Shown here: piece by piece, positions 16,808 through 25,863 of the stretch | How positions within the stretch are numbered: the first letter of the stretch is position 1 | Layout of the letters: every line of letters begins with the position of its first letter | From: Mycobacterium sp. MS1601 | GTDB lineage: Bacteria; Actinomycetota; Actinomycetes; Mycobacteriales; Mycobacteriaceae | Length of the DNA: 64,000 bases | Assembly: GCF_001984215.1 (NCBI RefSeq) | Contig: NZ_CP019420.1 | Span: 6,076,001 to 6,140,000, forward strand | Direction of reading: 5' to 3' | The notes under the pieces: generated by a model | What the model saw: only the letters and a program-made list of their open reading frames with translations | Told to the model about the DNA's origin: nothing | Databases searched by the model: none | Program-made: the position numbers and the translations under genes

Positions 16808-17823
16808 AACAATGTAGCCTGAACGGGTTCGGCCACCGACGCCACCGGCGGCTGCGGCACCCGGGAGAACCGGTTGCCGTCACCGCTGAGGCGGTATTTG
16901 GCCACCAGCGGAGCCACCCGGGGGCGCAACAGGTCGCGGTACTCCTCCGGGAGGTAGGCGCCACGTCGGTAGAGCTGGCGATACGGCGCCACCAGATCCG
17001 GGTGCGTGTCGGCCAGCCATGACATGAACCAGCCGCGTGTCGAACCGCGCAGATGCAACCCGAAGACGGTCACCCCGGTGGCTCCCGCCTCGGCGATCTG
17101 CCCCAAGAGAATGTCCAGGTGCCGGGCAGAATCGGTGAGGTGCGGCAGCACCGGCGCCACCATGACGTGGCAGTCCAATCCGGCGGCACGGATGGCCGAG
17201 ATCAGCTGCAGCCGGGCCTGCGGCGTCGGGGTTCCCGGCTCCACCTGGCGGTGCAGCTCGGCGTCGCCGATGGCCAGCGAAACCGACACCGAGACAGGAA
17301 CTCTGGTAGCGGCATCGGCTATCAACGGCAGGTCTCGACGCAGCAGGGTGCCCTTGGTCAGGATCGAGAACGGTGTACCGAAGTCGGTGAGCGCACCGAT
17401 GATTCCGGGCATCAGGGCGTAACGACCCTCGGCCCGCTGGTACGGATCGGTGTTGGTACCCAGCGCCACCGTCTCGCGTCGCCACCCCGGCCTGCTCAGC
17501 TCGCGGCGCAACACGTCGACCACGTTGGTCTTGACCACCACCTGCGAGTCGAAATCGTCGCCGCAGTCCAGATCCAGGTACTCGTGCGTGGGCCGGGCGA
17601 AGCAGTAGCGGCAGGCGTGCGAGCAGCCCCGGTAGCCGTTGACGGTGTAGGTGAACGGCAACTGGGATTCCGCGGGGACCTTGTTCAGCGCCGACTTGCA
17701 GAGCACCTCGTGGAAGGTGATGCCGTCGAACTGTGGTGTGCGCACACTGCGGACGAAACCGATGCGCTGAAGCCCGGGCAGCGCACCGTCGTCGACATTG
17801 ACACCCTGGGCCGCCCATCGCAT
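16804..17823 (-). CDS. Radical SAM protein, spore photoproduct lyase-like (Rv2578c type), SOS-controlled
   Basis: A 339-residue radical SAM enzyme. The [4Fe-4S] cluster motif CxxxCxxC is in GYRGCSHACRYCFARPTHEY (about residues 67-85), followed by glycine-rich SAM-binding segments such as FSILTKGTLLRRDLPLI. The whole resembles the Rv2578c / SPL-like family whose substrate is not established. An SOS box lies nine bases upstream of the ATG, so the gene should be induced by DNA damage, in line with my memory of Rv2578c as a LexA-regulon member. The C-terminus ends in VQATLF, resembling a beta-clamp-binding QxxLF tail. Confidence 0.85.
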   Translation of the reverse strand: MRWAAQGVNVDDGALPGLQRIGFVRSVRTPQFDGITFHEVLCKSALNKVPAESQLPFTYTVNGYRGCSHACRYCFARPTHEYLDLDCGDDFDSQVVVKTNVVDVLRRELSRPGWRRETVALGTNTDPYQRAEGRYALMPGIIGALTDFGTPFSILTKGTLLRRDLPLIADAATRVPVSVSVSLAIGDAELHRQVEPGTPTPQARLQLISAIRAAGLDCHVMVAPVLPHLTDSARHLDILLGQIAEAGATGVTVFGLHLRGSTRGWFMSWLADTHPDLVAPYRQLYRRGAYLPEEYRDLLRPRVAPLVAKYRLSGDGNRFSRVPQPPVASVAEPVQATLF

Positions 17824-17831
17824 CGGTCAAT

Positions 17832-17847
17832 GCGAACATACGTTCGA
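17832..17847. promoter_or_regulatory. SOS box (LexA operator) of the radical SAM gene
   Basis: GCGAAC-ATAC-GTTCGA matches the mycobacterial consensus TCGAAC-N4-GTTCGA with one mismatch in the first base. It sits 9-24 bases upstream of the ATG, so LexA bound here would cover the promoter, and the transcript is probably nearly leaderless. Confidence 0.82.
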
Positions 17848-17872
17848 CCCGGGTGTCAACGCCCGCGGCGAA

Positions 17873-18298
17873 TCACCACTGGGAAAGCTGGCACCGCACG
17901 TTGTAGGGATCGTCGTGGGCGGTCTGGACCACGCCGTCGACGGCGATGTCACAGTGCACGTTCGGGGCCGCCCGTCCACCGTGGGTGGTGCTACCGACCT
18001 GCAGAATGGCCCACTGCGGGTCGGCCATGGTGGTCTCGAAAACCCACGGCACACCCGGGGCCAGGTTCACCGTCTCGCGCTTGGCGTAGGCATAGGCGTC
18101 GGCGTTGAAAGCCGCCATGCTGGGCGGCTGCGATGTCAGATAGAAGAGGTCGAACTCGTAGGGGGCCGCGGAGACCAGCGTGTAGCGCACCTGCTGTCCG
18201 GCCGGCTCCGCGCTCGCAATCCCGGCACCGAAGATCCCCGCTGCCGCGAGAACCACTGCCGCACCAACTGTGACTGTCCCTTTTCGCATGTTGGTCAT
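17873..18298 (-). CDS. Secreted MmpS-like small protein
   Basis: About 141 residues starting at ATG 18298, behind a GAAAG motif; ATG 18289 is an alternative. Residues 1-33 form a Sec signal peptide (basic MRKG, hydrophobic VTVGAAVVLAAAGIFGAG, cleavage near ASA-EP). The mature part has the MmpS/secreted-protein beta-sandwich pattern: VRYTLVSAAPYEFDLFYLT, a central PWVFETTM segment, and the cysteine pair C-DIAVDG in NVHCDIAVDGVVQ and a final VRCQLSQW. No MmpL transporter gene is adjacent, unlike classical mmpS-mmpL pairs, so it is probably a stand-alone secreted member. Exact function unknown. Confidence 0.75.
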   Translation of the reverse strand: MTNMRKGTVTVGAAVVLAAAGIFGAGIASAEPAGQQVRYTLVSAAPYEFDLFYLTSQPPSMAAFNADAYAYAKRETVNLAPGVPWVFETTMADPQWAILQVGSTTHGGRAAPNVHCDIAVDGVVQTAHDDPYNVRCQLSQW

Positions 18299-18456
18299 AT
18301 CTTTCGACGCTACCTCATCGTTACATGGCGGCCGTCGAGGCGTTTGCAGCAACCAGCTAAGCCCCTAGCCATGCTGTCAAACAACCGGATAACCCCGCCT
18401 GGCCACCAGGTTAATTTGTTCGTGACACACAGATATTTCCCAGAAACATAACGGCC

Positions 18457-18565
18457 CTAGGTTCCTTTTCGGCACCCGCGGGGGGTGCCAGCCGGGTCGT
18501 GACAAGCCTTTTCACGAGGGCATTTCTGGTCGCGGGCCGCGTTCACCCTTCACGAAAGGCTCTCG
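18457..18565 (+). promoter_or_regulatory. Promoter and structured leader of the urt operon
   Basis: TAGGTT (18457-18462) is a plausible -10. The leader of about 95 bases that follows contains a hairpin GGCACCC (18471-18477) / GGGTGCC (18483-18489) with a 5-base loop and a second inverted pair CGTGA / TCACG around 18498-18516. The ribosome binding site GAAAGG precedes the urtA ATG. Upstream, GTGAC (18422) and GAAAC (18443) resemble GlnR half-sites but are one base off the expected spacing. Confidence 0.4.
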
Positions 18566-19843
18566 ATGCGCAGATCTGTGCGTCCCCAGCGTTCGTCGCT
18601 GAAACGTTCGGCTATCGCAGCCGGTGGCGTCCTCTTCGCGACCAGTCTGGTGCTGGTCGGTTGTGGTAGCAAAGCCAGTGACACCGGAACCGCCGCTGAC
18701 GCGGCCTCCTGCGTCGACACCGAAGGACCGACCATCAAGGTCGGATCGCTGAACTCACTGTCGGGCACCATGGCGATCTCCGAGGTCACCGTGCGCGACG
18801 CCATCAAGCTGGCGGTCGACGAGATCAACGCCTCGGGTGGCGTACTGGACAAGCAGATCGAGCTCATCGGCGAAGACGGCGCCTCTGAGCCCACGGTGTT
18901 CGCCGAGAAGGCCGAGAAGCTGATCAGCAGCGACTGCGTGGCCGCGGTCTTCGGCGGATGGACCTCCTCCAGCCGCAAGGCCATGTTGCCGGTGTTCGAG
19001 AGCGCCAACTCGCTGCTGTACTACCCCGTGCAGTACGAGGGCCTGGAGTCCTCCCCCAACATCTTCTACACCGGTGCCACCACCAACCAGCAGATCGTTC
19101 CCGCCCTGGACTACCTCAAGGAGAAGGGCGTCAAATCGCTCTACCTGGTGGGTAGCGACTACGTCTTCCCGCAGACCGCCAACCGCATCATCAAGGCGTA
19201 CGCCGAGGCCAACGGCATCGAGATCAAGGGCGAGGACTACACCCCGCTGGGCTCCACCGACTTCTCCACCATCGTCAACAAGGTGCGCACCGCTGATGCC
19301 GACGCGGTGTTCAACACCCTCAACGGCGACTCCAACGTGGCGTTCTTCCGCGAATACAAGAACGTCGGCCTGACCCCTCAGGACATGCCGGTGGTCTCGG
19401 TGTCCATCGCCGAGGAAGAGGTCGGCGGCATCGGTGTGGAGAACATCACCGGCCAGCTCACCGCCTGGAACTACTACCAGACCATCGACACCCCGGTGAA
19501 CACCGCGTTCGTCGACGCCTACAAGGCCGCCTACGGCGCCAACAAGCCCACCTCCGACCCCATGGAAGCCGCCTACACCTCGGTATACCTGTGGAAGAAC
19601 ACCGTGGAGAAGGCGGGCGCCTTCGACACCAAGGCCATCCAGGACAACGCCGGCGGCGTGACCTTCGACGCCCCCGAGGGTCTGGTCACCATCGACGGCG
19701 AGAACCACCACATCACCAAAACCGCCCGCATCGGTGAGATCCGCCCCGACGGCCTGATCTACACCATCTGGGAATCACCCGGCCCCATCGAGCCGGATCC
19801 GTTCCTGAAGTCCTACCCGTGGGCCGCCGGACTCTCCGGCTAG
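18566..19843 (+). CDS. urtA: Urea ABC transporter, substrate-binding lipoprotein
   Basis: A 425-residue periplasmic-type binding protein with a long basic N-terminus, a hydrophobic stretch and a lipobox LVLVGC at residues 29-34, so it is anchored as a lipoprotein. The mature part carries features I associate with Urt[53 protein letters not shown] and [20 protein letters not shown]. These distinguish it from branched-chain amino acid LivJ proteins. It is first in urtABCDE. Urea capture for nitrogen supply is the expected role; urease genes are not in the window. Confidence 0.94.
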   Translation: MRRSVRPQRSSLKRSAIAAGGVLFATSLVLVGCGSKASDTGTAADAASCVDTEGPTIKVGSLNSLSGTMAISEVTVRDAIKLAVDEINASGGVLDKQIELIGEDGASEPTVFAEKAEKLISSDCVAAVFGGWTSSSRKAMLPVFESANSLLYYPVQYEGLESSPNIFYTGATTNQQIVPALDYLKEKGVKSLYLVGSDYVFPQTANRIIKAYAEANGIEIKGEDYTPLGSTDFSTIVNKVRTADADAVFNTLNGDSNVAFFREYKNVGLTPQDMPVVSVSIAEEEVGGIGVENITGQLTAWNYYQTIDTPVNTAFVDAYKAAYGANKPTSDPMEAAYTSVYLWKNTVEKAGAFDTKAIQDNAGGVTFDAPEGLVTIDGENHHITKTARIGEIRPDGLIYTIWESPGPIEPDPFLKSYPWAAGLSG

Positions 19844-19853
19844 GTACGACTAC

Positions 19854-20738
19854 ATGGATGTCCTGATCGGACAGCTGGCAACAGGATTGAGCCTCGGCTC
19901 AATCCTGTTGCTCGCTGCACTCGGATTGTCACTGACCTTCGGCCAGATGGGCGTCATCAACATGGCGCACGGCGAGTTCATCATGGCCGGCTGCTACACC
20001 GCGTTCGTGGTGCAGCAAGTTGTCTCCAACGCCGGTGCGTCACTGTTCATCTCGCTGATCGTCGGCTTTCTCATCGGCGGCGCGCTCGGTGTGCTGCTGG
20101 AGGTGACGCTGATCCAGCGGATGTACGACCGACCACTGGACACCCTGCTGGTGACCTTCGGCGTCGGCTTGATCCTGCAGCAGGTCGCCCGGGACATCTT
20201 CGGTGCACCCGCCGTCAACGTCATTGCGCCGGCCTGGCTTTCGGGCGGATTCGACATCATGGGCGCGGTGGTCCCCAAGACCCGCCTGTTCATCCTGGTG
20301 TTGGCCGTGGTGTGTGTGACGGTGCTGGCCATGGTGCTCAAGGTGAGCCCGATGGGCCGACGCATCCGGGCCGTGGTGCAAAACCGCGACCTGGCAGAGA
20401 CCAGCGGCATCTCGTCCCGCAAGACCGATATCACCACGTTCTTCATCGGCTCCGGGCTGGCCGGCGTGGCAGGCGTGGCGCTGACGTTGATCGGTTCCAC
20501 CAGCCCGACCATCGGCCAGAGCTACCTGATCGACGCCTTCCTGGTGGTCGTGGTGGGTGGCCTCGGGCAGATCAAGGGCACCGTCATCGCGGCCTTCGGC
20601 ATCGGCTTCCTCAACTCGTTCATCGAGTACAACACCACCGCATCACTGGCCAAGGTGATCCTGTTCGTCCTCATCGTGATCTTCCTGCAGGTCCGGCCGC
20701 AGGGCCTGTTCACCGTTCGGACAAGGAGTCTCGTATGA
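19854..20738 (+). CDS. urtB: Urea ABC transporter, permease UrtB
   Basis: A 294-residue LivH-type permease with about eight hydrophobic segments. The opening LATGLSLGSILLLAALGLSLTFGQMGVINMAHGEFIM and the late SYLIDAFLVVVVGGLGQIKGTVIAA are typical of UrtB. It forms the membrane channel with UrtC. The ATG follows urtA by 10 bases; its stop overlaps the urtC start (ATGA). Confidence 0.93.
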   Translation: MDVLIGQLATGLSLGSILLLAALGLSLTFGQMGVINMAHGEFIMAGCYTAFVVQQVVSNAGASLFISLIVGFLIGGALGVLLEVTLIQRMYDRPLDTLLVTFGVGLILQQVARDIFGAPAVNVIAPAWLSGGFDIMGAVVPKTRLFILVLAVVCVTVLAMVLKVSPMGRRIRAVVQNRDLAETSGISSRKTDITTFFIGSGLAGVAGVALTLIGSTSPTIGQSYLIDAFLVVVVGGLGQIKGTVIAAFGIGFLNSFIEYNTTASLAKVILFVLIVIFLQVRPQGLFTVRTRSLV

Positions 20739-21838
20739 CACGCGTCCTGGGTAGGTGGCAGACGTGGGCCGGTTTCGGTATCGCCGCGGTACTGCTGTTC
20801 GGTGTCATGCCCGCGGTGCTCTCCGATTTCCGGTTGAGCCTGCTCGGGCGTTTCCTGTGCTTCGCCATCGTCGCGGTCGGGATCGGTCTGGCCTGGGGTC
20901 GCGGCGGCATGCTGGTGCTGGGCCAGGGCGTGTTCTTCGGCCTCGGCGGCTACATGATGGCGATGCACCTCAAGATCGCCGACGCCCAGATCGCCGGCGA
21001 CGCGGTGCCCGACTTCATGCAGATCCAAGGCACCCGCGAATTGCCCGGATACTGGGCCCCTTTCGCGTCCCCACTGGTGACCTTGCTGGCCATCCTGATC
21101 ATCCCCACCGCCATCGCGGCGGCGCTGGGCTTTGGCGTGTTCAAGCGCCGGGTCAAGGGCGCGTACTTCGCCATCCTGTCGCAGGCGTTGGCGGCAGCCC
21201 TGGCCATCCTGCTGATCGGGCAGACCGGCCTCGGCGGCTCCAACGGACTCAACAGATTCCGCACGTTCTTCGGATTCAACCTCAACGACCCGTTGAATCG
21301 GCAGATGCTCTATTTCATCGCCGCCGGTGTCCTGCTGGTGGTGGTGGCCGTCGCACGCCAGCTGATGCAAAGCCGCTACGGCGAGCTGCTGGTGGCGGTG
21401 CGCGACGGCGAGGAGCGGGTGCGCTTCCTGGGGTACGACCCGGCCAACATCAAGGTGGTGGCCTACACCGTCGCCGCACTGTTCGCCAGCATCGCCGGCG
21501 CGCTGTTCGCACCCATCGTCGGCTTCATCGCGCCGTCGCAGGTCGGCATCCTGCCGTCCATCGCCTTCCTCATCGGTGTTGCCATCGGCGGACGCACCAC
21601 ACTGCTGGGTCCGGTACTGGGCGCCATCGGTGTGGCGTGGGCGCAGACCCTGTTCTCCGAACAGTTCCCGTCGGCATGGACCTATGGGCAGGGCCTGTTG
21701 TTCATCCTGGTCGTCGGATTCTTCCCCGCCGGCTTCGCCGGGCTTGCGGTGTTCTTCAAGCGCAAACGCAAGGCCGCCAAGGGCGAGTCCGCACCCGATC
21801 CGGACCTCGAGAGCGAGAAAGTGGGCGCGCCGTCATGA
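20735..21838 (+). CDS. urtC: Urea ABC transporter, permease UrtC
   Basis: A 367-residue LivM-type permease. The start is the ATG overlapping the urtB stop; the open frame extends upstream but that part lies in the urtB shadow. About nine to ten membrane helices are visible, with the UrtC features AWGRGGMLVLGQGVFFGLGGYMMAMHL and GRTTLLGPVLGAIGVAWAQTLFSE. A charged C-terminal tail (KRKRKAAKGESAPDPDLE) faces the cytoplasm. It overlaps urtD by ATGA. Confidence 0.93.
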   Translation: MTRVLGRWQTWAGFGIAAVLLFGVMPAVLSDFRLSLLGRFLCFAIVAVGIGLAWGRGGMLVLGQGVFFGLGGYMMAMHLKIADAQIAGDAVPDFMQIQGTRELPGYWAPFASPLVTLLAILIIPTAIAAALGFGVFKRRVKGAYFAILSQALAAALAILLIGQTGLGGSNGLNRFRTFFGFNLNDPLNRQMLYFIAAGVLLVVVAVARQLMQSRYGELLVAVRDGEERVRFLGYDPANIKVVAYTVAALFASIAGALFAPIVGFIAPSQVGILPSIAFLIGVAIGGRTTLLGPVLGAIGVAWAQTLFSEQFPSAWTYGQGLLFILVVGFFPAGFAGLAVFFKRKRKAAKGESAPDPDLESEKVGAPS

Positions 21839-22671
21839 CGCAGCCGGAAATCAAAGAGCCACATGCGGGCGGCAATGTCGGCATGGGCACCCAGTATCTC
21901 GAAGTACGCGGTCTCACAGTGGATTTCGACGGGTTCAAGGCCGTGCAGAACGTCGACCTGACGCTCTTCCAGGGTGATCTGCGGTTCCTGATCGGCCCCA
22001 ATGGCGCCGGCAAGACCACGGTCATCGACGCCATCACCGGCCTGGTGTCGGCCAGCGGATCGGTCAACAAGTCCGGTACCGAACTGCTGGGCAAGAAGGT
22101 GCACCAGATCGCCAGAAAGGGTGTGGGACGTACGTTCCAGACCGCCAGCGTGTTCGAAAAGCTGACAGTGCTGCAGAATCTCGACATCGCGGCGGGCGCC
22201 GATCGATCGTGGTGGACGCTGCTGCGGCGACGCCCCGGCATCCTGCCCTCCATCGAGGAGGCACTGGAGATTACCGGACTGGCCAGCCTGGCAGACAAGC
22301 CGGCAGGTGTGCTGGCGCACGGGCAGAAGCAGTGGCTGGAGATCGGCATGCTACTGGTACAGAACGCCGACGTGCTGCTGCTCGACGAGCCGGTGGCAGG
22401 CATGAGCACCGAGGAGCGGGAAGAGACCGGAAACCTGCTGCGACGCATCGGTTCCGAGCGCACCGTGGTGGTGGTGGAACACGACATGGACTTCATGCGC
22501 GCGTTCGCCACGTCGGTGACGGTGCTGGCCCGCGGCCAGGTGATCGCCGAGGGCACGGTGGCCGAGGTGCAGGCCAACCCCAAGGTCCAGGAGGTCTACC
22601 TGGGTACGGCCGCCGCGGGTGCGGACGGGCTCGAAGAAACCCAGGACCTCGAAGAGACAGGGGCGCCCTGA
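21835..22671 (+). CDS. urtD: Urea ABC transporter, ATP-binding protein UrtD
   Basis: A 278-residue ATPase with Walker A GPNGAGKTT (about residues 53-61), the Q-loop in GVGRTFQTASVFEKLTVLQNL, the degenerate signature LAHGQKQWLEIGMLL characteristic of UrtD, Walker B VLLLDEPVAGMS and the H-loop EHDMDFMRAFA. The start is the ATG in the urtC stop overlap. The last base of its TGA is the first base of the urtE ATG. Confidence 0.93.
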   Translation: MTQPEIKEPHAGGNVGMGTQYLEVRGLTVDFDGFKAVQNVDLTLFQGDLRFLIGPNGAGKTTVIDAITGLVSASGSVNKSGTELLGKKVHQIARKGVGRTFQTASVFEKLTVLQNLDIAAGADRSWWTLLRRRPGILPSIEEALEITGLASLADKPAGVLAHGQKQWLEIGMLLVQNADVLLLDEPVAGMSTEEREETGNLLRRIGSERTVVVVEHDMDFMRAFATSVTVLARGQVIAEGTVAEVQANPKVQEVYLGTAAAGADGLEETQDLEETGAP

Positions 22672-23363
22672 TGCTGCAGATGATCGACGTACATTCCGGC
22701 TACGGCCGCTCCGAGGTGATCCACGGCGCCAGCATCGAGGTGCCCTCGGACGGTGTCGCCGCGGTGATGGGACACAACGGGGCAGGCAAAACCACGCTGC
22801 TGCGGGCGGCGGTGGGTCTGCTCAAATGCAGTGCGGGCAAGGTGATGTTCGATGGCGAGGACATCACCAAGCTGCGGCCCTCGGCGCGGGTGGCCCGGGG
22901 TCTGGCGTATGTGCCGCAGGGCCAGCAGTCGTTCGGGCAGCTGACCACCATGGAGAACCTGCAGGTGGTGGCCGACGGCCGCAAGGACGGCAAGCGGCTG
23001 ATCGACGAGCAGCTGGACCTGTTCCCCGCACTCAAGGAATTGCTGACCCGTCGCGCCGGTCTGCTCTCGGGCGGTCAGCGCCAGCAGTTGGCCATCGCGC
23101 GGGCGCTGATCACCGAGCCGAAGACGCTGATCCTCGACGAACCCACCGAAGGCATCCAGCCGTCGGTGGTGCACGAGATCGAGGAGACCATCACGGCATT
23201 GACGCAGCGGGGCAATCTCGGGGTGTTGCTGGTGGAACAGCACATCGGGTTCGCGCTCGAATCAGCGCAGACGTACTACATCCTCGAAGCCGGTCGGGTC
23301 ACCTCCAGTGGCACCGGCGGCTCCGCCTCGGAAGAGGACGTCCGCGCCGCAATGGCCATTTAG
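22671..23363 (+). CDS. urtE: Urea ABC transporter, ATP-binding protein UrtE
   Basis: A 230-residue second ATPase of the LivF type. Walker A is GHNGAGKTT, the signature LLSGGQRQQLAIARAL, Walker B LILDEPTEGIQPS with the UrtE-typical EGIQPSVV continuation, and the H-loop VEQHIGFALESA. It pairs with UrtD to drive UrtBC. It is the last gene of the operon; 37 bases separate it from a small membrane-protein gene. Confidence 0.93.
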   Translation: MLQMIDVHSGYGRSEVIHGASIEVPSDGVAAVMGHNGAGKTTLLRAAVGLLKCSAGKVMFDGEDITKLRPSARVARGLAYVPQGQQSFGQLTTMENLQVVADGRKDGKRLIDEQLDLFPALKELLTRRAGLLSGGQRQQLAIARALITEPKTLILDEPTEGIQPSVVHEIEETITALTQRGNLGVLLVEQHIGFALESAQTYYILEAGRVTSSGTGGSASEEDVRAAMAI

Positions 23364-23400
23364 GGGTACCGGCCCGCTCCGGGCTGGCAGGCTGCACACC

Positions 23401-23937
23401 ATGACCGCGCCTGCCACCCCCCGGATCCTGCTCGACGCCGGCGGCCTGGTGGTCACCGACGACGGCCGCCGCGTCAACGTGGTCGACCGCGCGACAGGCG
23501 GGTTGGGCACCACCGCCTTCGTCCTCGGCGTGCTGGCGGTGTGCGTCGGCGGTTTCGGCGTGGTGGCACTGGTGACCGGTGCGCCGGCACAGCTGCTGGG
23601 CGCGCTGTTCGTGCTCATCGGGCTTGCGCTGGCCGGGGCGGTGTTCTCCGTGGTGCGCCGCATCCGGTCGCGGCGCACTGCGCCCTTGAGCAGCTGCCGT
23701 TCCGTGGCGGTGCTGGACCGCAAGCTGAACCTCTTCACCGTTGCCGGCGGCGCGTTGTTACCGCTGGACCGGATCCGCTTCGACAAGCGGCTACAGCTCG
23801 GCTCCAGCTCGGCCAAGCTGGTCGCCGTCAGCCCCGAAGGGGTGCACGTGCTCAAGCGTGGCAATCCGTTCGACGGAAGTTTCGGTGACGCCGACCAGGT
23901 ACTCAACGCCGTCGTCGCGGGCACATCGTTGGCCTAG
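23401..23937 (+). CDS. Two-helix membrane protein of unknown function
   Basis: A 178-residue protein with two adjacent membrane segments (about residues 40-61 and 64-84; [23 protein letters not shown] and [18 protein letters not shown]) followed by a basic RRIRSRRTA stop-transfer region and a soluble C-terminal half that resembles a PH-like small beta domain ([27 protein letters not shown]). No family name comes to mind. The ATG follows GGCAGG. It may be co-transcribed with urtE. Its TAG and the hisS TAG share the palindrome CTAG, so the two genes converge with no gap. Confidence 0.7.
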   Translation: MTAPATPRILLDAGGLVVTDDGRRVNVVDRATGGLGTTAFVLGVLAVCVGGFGVVALVTGAPAQLLGALFVLIGLALAGAVFSVVRRIRSRRTAPLSSCRSVAVLDRKLNLFTVAGGALLPLDRIRFDKRLQLGSSSAKLVAVSPEGVHVLKRGNPFDGSFGDADQVLNAVVAGTSLA

Positions 23938-25196
23938 GCGGACAGGCGCGAAAGCACGTGGGCGACAACCTCGTCCGCGGCAATATCCACCTGCTCGCCG
24001 GTGCTGAGGTCCTTCACACCGACGGTGCCCGCGTCGATGTCGCGGTCCCCGGCCACCAGCGCCAGCGCGGCACCGGAACGGTCGGCCCCCTTCATCGCCG
24101 CCTTGAGACTGCGGTCGCCATAGGCCAGGTCCACCCGGACACCGGCGCCCCGCAAGGCCGCCGCCAACACCGCCAGTTCCAGCTTGGCCTGCTCCCCCAG
24201 CGGCACACAGAACACGTCGACGCGGTTCGTCGGCGCAGGTGTTTTGCCCTCGGCGCGCAACGCCAGCAGCGTGCGGTCCACCCCGAGGCCGAAGCCGATG
24301 CCGGAGAGATCCTGGCCACCGAGCTGCCTCATCAACCCGTCGTAGCGCCCGCCGCCGCCGATCCCCGACTGCGCGCCCAGGCCGTCGTGCACGAACTCGA
24401 ACGTCGTCTTGGTGTAGTAGTCCAGCCCGCGCACCATCCGCGGATTCACCACGTACGGCACCCCGAGCCGGTCCAGATGTGCCAGCACGGCGTCGAAGTG
24501 CGCCTTCGCCGCGTCGGAGAGGTGGTCGAGCATCAGCGGTGCGTCGGCGGTCATCGCCTTCACCTCCGGACGCTTGTCGTCGAGCACCCGCAGCGGGTTG
24601 ATCTGCGCGCGGGCCCGGGTGGCCTCGTCGAGATCCAGCTTGAGCAGGAAGTCCTGCAGCAGTTGGCGGTAGGCGGGCCGGCAGGTGTCATCACCGAGTG
24701 AGGTGATCTCCAGTCGGAACCCGTCAAGCCCCAGGGCGCGAAACCCGGCGTCGGCGACGGTGATCACTTCGGCATCCAGGGCGGGGTCGTCCACGCCGAT
24801 GGCCTCGACGCCCACCTGCTGCAGTTGGCGGTAGCGCCCCGCCTGGGGGCGTTCGTAGCGGAAGAAGGGGCCGGCGTAGCAGACCTTCACCGGCAACGCC
24901 CCGCGGTCCAGACCGTGCTCGATGACGGCGCGCATCACGCCGGCCGTGCCTTCCGGTCGCAGCGTCACCGAGCGGTCACCGCGGTCGGCGAAGGTGTACA
25001 TCTCCTTGGAGACCACGTCGGTGGATTCGCCCACTCCGCGCGCGAACAGCGCCGTCTCCTCGAAGATCGGCAGCTCGATATCGCCGTAGCCGGCGCGGCG
25101 GGCGGCGGTCAGCAATCCGTCACGGACCGCGACGAACTGCGCAGAGTCGGGCGGTAGATAGTCGGGAATGCCTTTGGGCGCCTTGAACTCGCTCAC
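23934..25196 (-). CDS. hisS: Histidyl-tRNA synthetase
   Basis: A 420-residue class II synthetase charging tRNA-His. Motif 1 region [25 protein letters not shown], motif 2 in [25 protein letters not shown], the histidine-A motif [11 protein letters not shown] with GGGRYDGLM, and motif 3 [15 protein letters not shown] are all present. The C-terminal Rossmann-like anticodon domain covers residues 325-420. Twenty-one bases separate it from the upstream metallo-beta-lactamase-fold gene, the arrangement seen in mycobacteria (Rv2581c-Rv2580c). Confidence 0.96.
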   Translation of the reverse strand: MSEFKAPKGIPDYLPPDSAQFVAVRDGLLTAARRAGYGDIELPIFEETALFARGVGESTDVVSKEMYTFADRGDRSVTLRPEGTAGVMRAVIEHGLDRGALPVKVCYAGPFFRYERPQAGRYRQLQQVGVEAIGVDDPALDAEVITVADAGFRALGLDGFRLEITSLGDDTCRPAYRQLLQDFLLKLDLDEATRARAQINPLRVLDDKRPEVKAMTADAPLMLDHLSDAAKAHFDAVLAHLDRLGVPYVVNPRMVRGLDYYTKTTFEFVHDGLGAQSGIGGGGRYDGLMRQLGGQDLSGIGFGLGVDRTLLALRAEGKTPAPTNRVDVFCVPLGEQAKLELAVLAAALRGAGVRVDLAYGDRSLKAAMKGADRSGAALALVAGDRDIDAGTVGVKDLSTGEQVDIAADEVVAHVLSRLSA

Positions 25197-25217
25197 TTGC
25201 GGTGTCAGCTCTCTCGA

Positions 25218-25766
25218 TCAGTTGCGGGTGTATCGGCGCACCGCGCCGATGGTGGTGGACGAGCCGTGACCAGGTAGTACCACGGTCTGGTCGTCCAGGG
25301 CCAACAGGTAACCGGTGAGTGCGGCGTCCCCGGTGAACACCACGGGGACCGGGCCTTCGTCAGTGTCCGCACTCACCTGGTACACCACCGATCCCGGGGT
25401 GTGTCCAGGTGTGTGTTCGACGCCGACCAGGATATCGGCCACGGCCAGTTGCTCACCGCCCTGCACGTCCAACAGGTTCTCCGGCTGTTCGGCACCCAGC
25501 TCGGCCAGCAGCGGCCGGTCGGCCGGATGCAGATAGGTGGGGATATCCCAACCGGCGCCCAGGTCGAACGCCGAGGCGGCGTGGGTGGCGTGACCGTGTG
25601 TCAACAACACAGCCGCCGGGGTCAGGTCGTTGACGGCGAAGTAGTACTCCAATGTCGCCACCGCCTCGTCACCGGGGTCGATGACGATCGCAGCGGATCC
25701 GGGCGCCGCCGCCACCAGATAGCAGTTGACGTCGCCCGCTCCGGAGGCGAAGCCCGTGATCAGCAC
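25218..25766 (-). CDS. Glyoxalase II-like metallo-beta-lactamase-fold protein with degenerate metal site
   Basis: A 182-residue protein started at GTG (MLITGFASG, matching the family's usual N-terminus). It has the MBL fold motifs but the central HxHxDH reads LLTHGHATHAAS: H57, H59 and H62 remain while the conserved aspartate is threonine at 61. The HTPGHTPGS motif and the C-terminal VVLPGHGSSTTIGA are intact. The family normally runs about 220 residues; the segment after FTGD, normally TLF plus about 30 residues, is shortened (FTGDAALTGYLLAL). It is in the position of Rv2581c. Hydrolase activity is doubtful; a one-metal or non-catalytic role is possible. Confidence 0.8.
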   Translation of the reverse strand: MLITGFASGAGDVNCYLVAAAPGSAAIVIDPGDEAVATLEYYFAVNDLTPAAVLLTHGHATHAASAFDLGAGWDIPTYLHPADRPLLAELGAEQPENLLDVQGGEQLAVADILVGVEHTPGHTPGSVVYQVSADTDEGPVPVVFTGDAALTGYLLALDDQTVVLPGHGSSTTIGAVRRYTRN

Positions 25767-25863
25767 GCCGACAAGTTTCGCATGCGGGTCGACACGTGCT
25801 CTGCCGCCGCGGGCTGGCAGACTCGGAGCCAACCGTGTAATCGACGACCGGAGGGCTTCGGCG

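Noticed and set aside
18422..18447. GlnR nitrogen-control box upstream of urtA
   Set aside because: GTGAC and GAAAC half-sites exist but the spacing is one base short and the intervening half-sites are missing. GlnR control is plausible biologically but this site does not prove it.
18457..18565. Guanidine-I (ykkC) riboswitch in the urt leader
   Set aside because: CTAGGTTCC and a GGCACCC hairpin look similar at first, but the invariant core segments do not line up and the downstream genes are urea, not guanidine, transporter genes.
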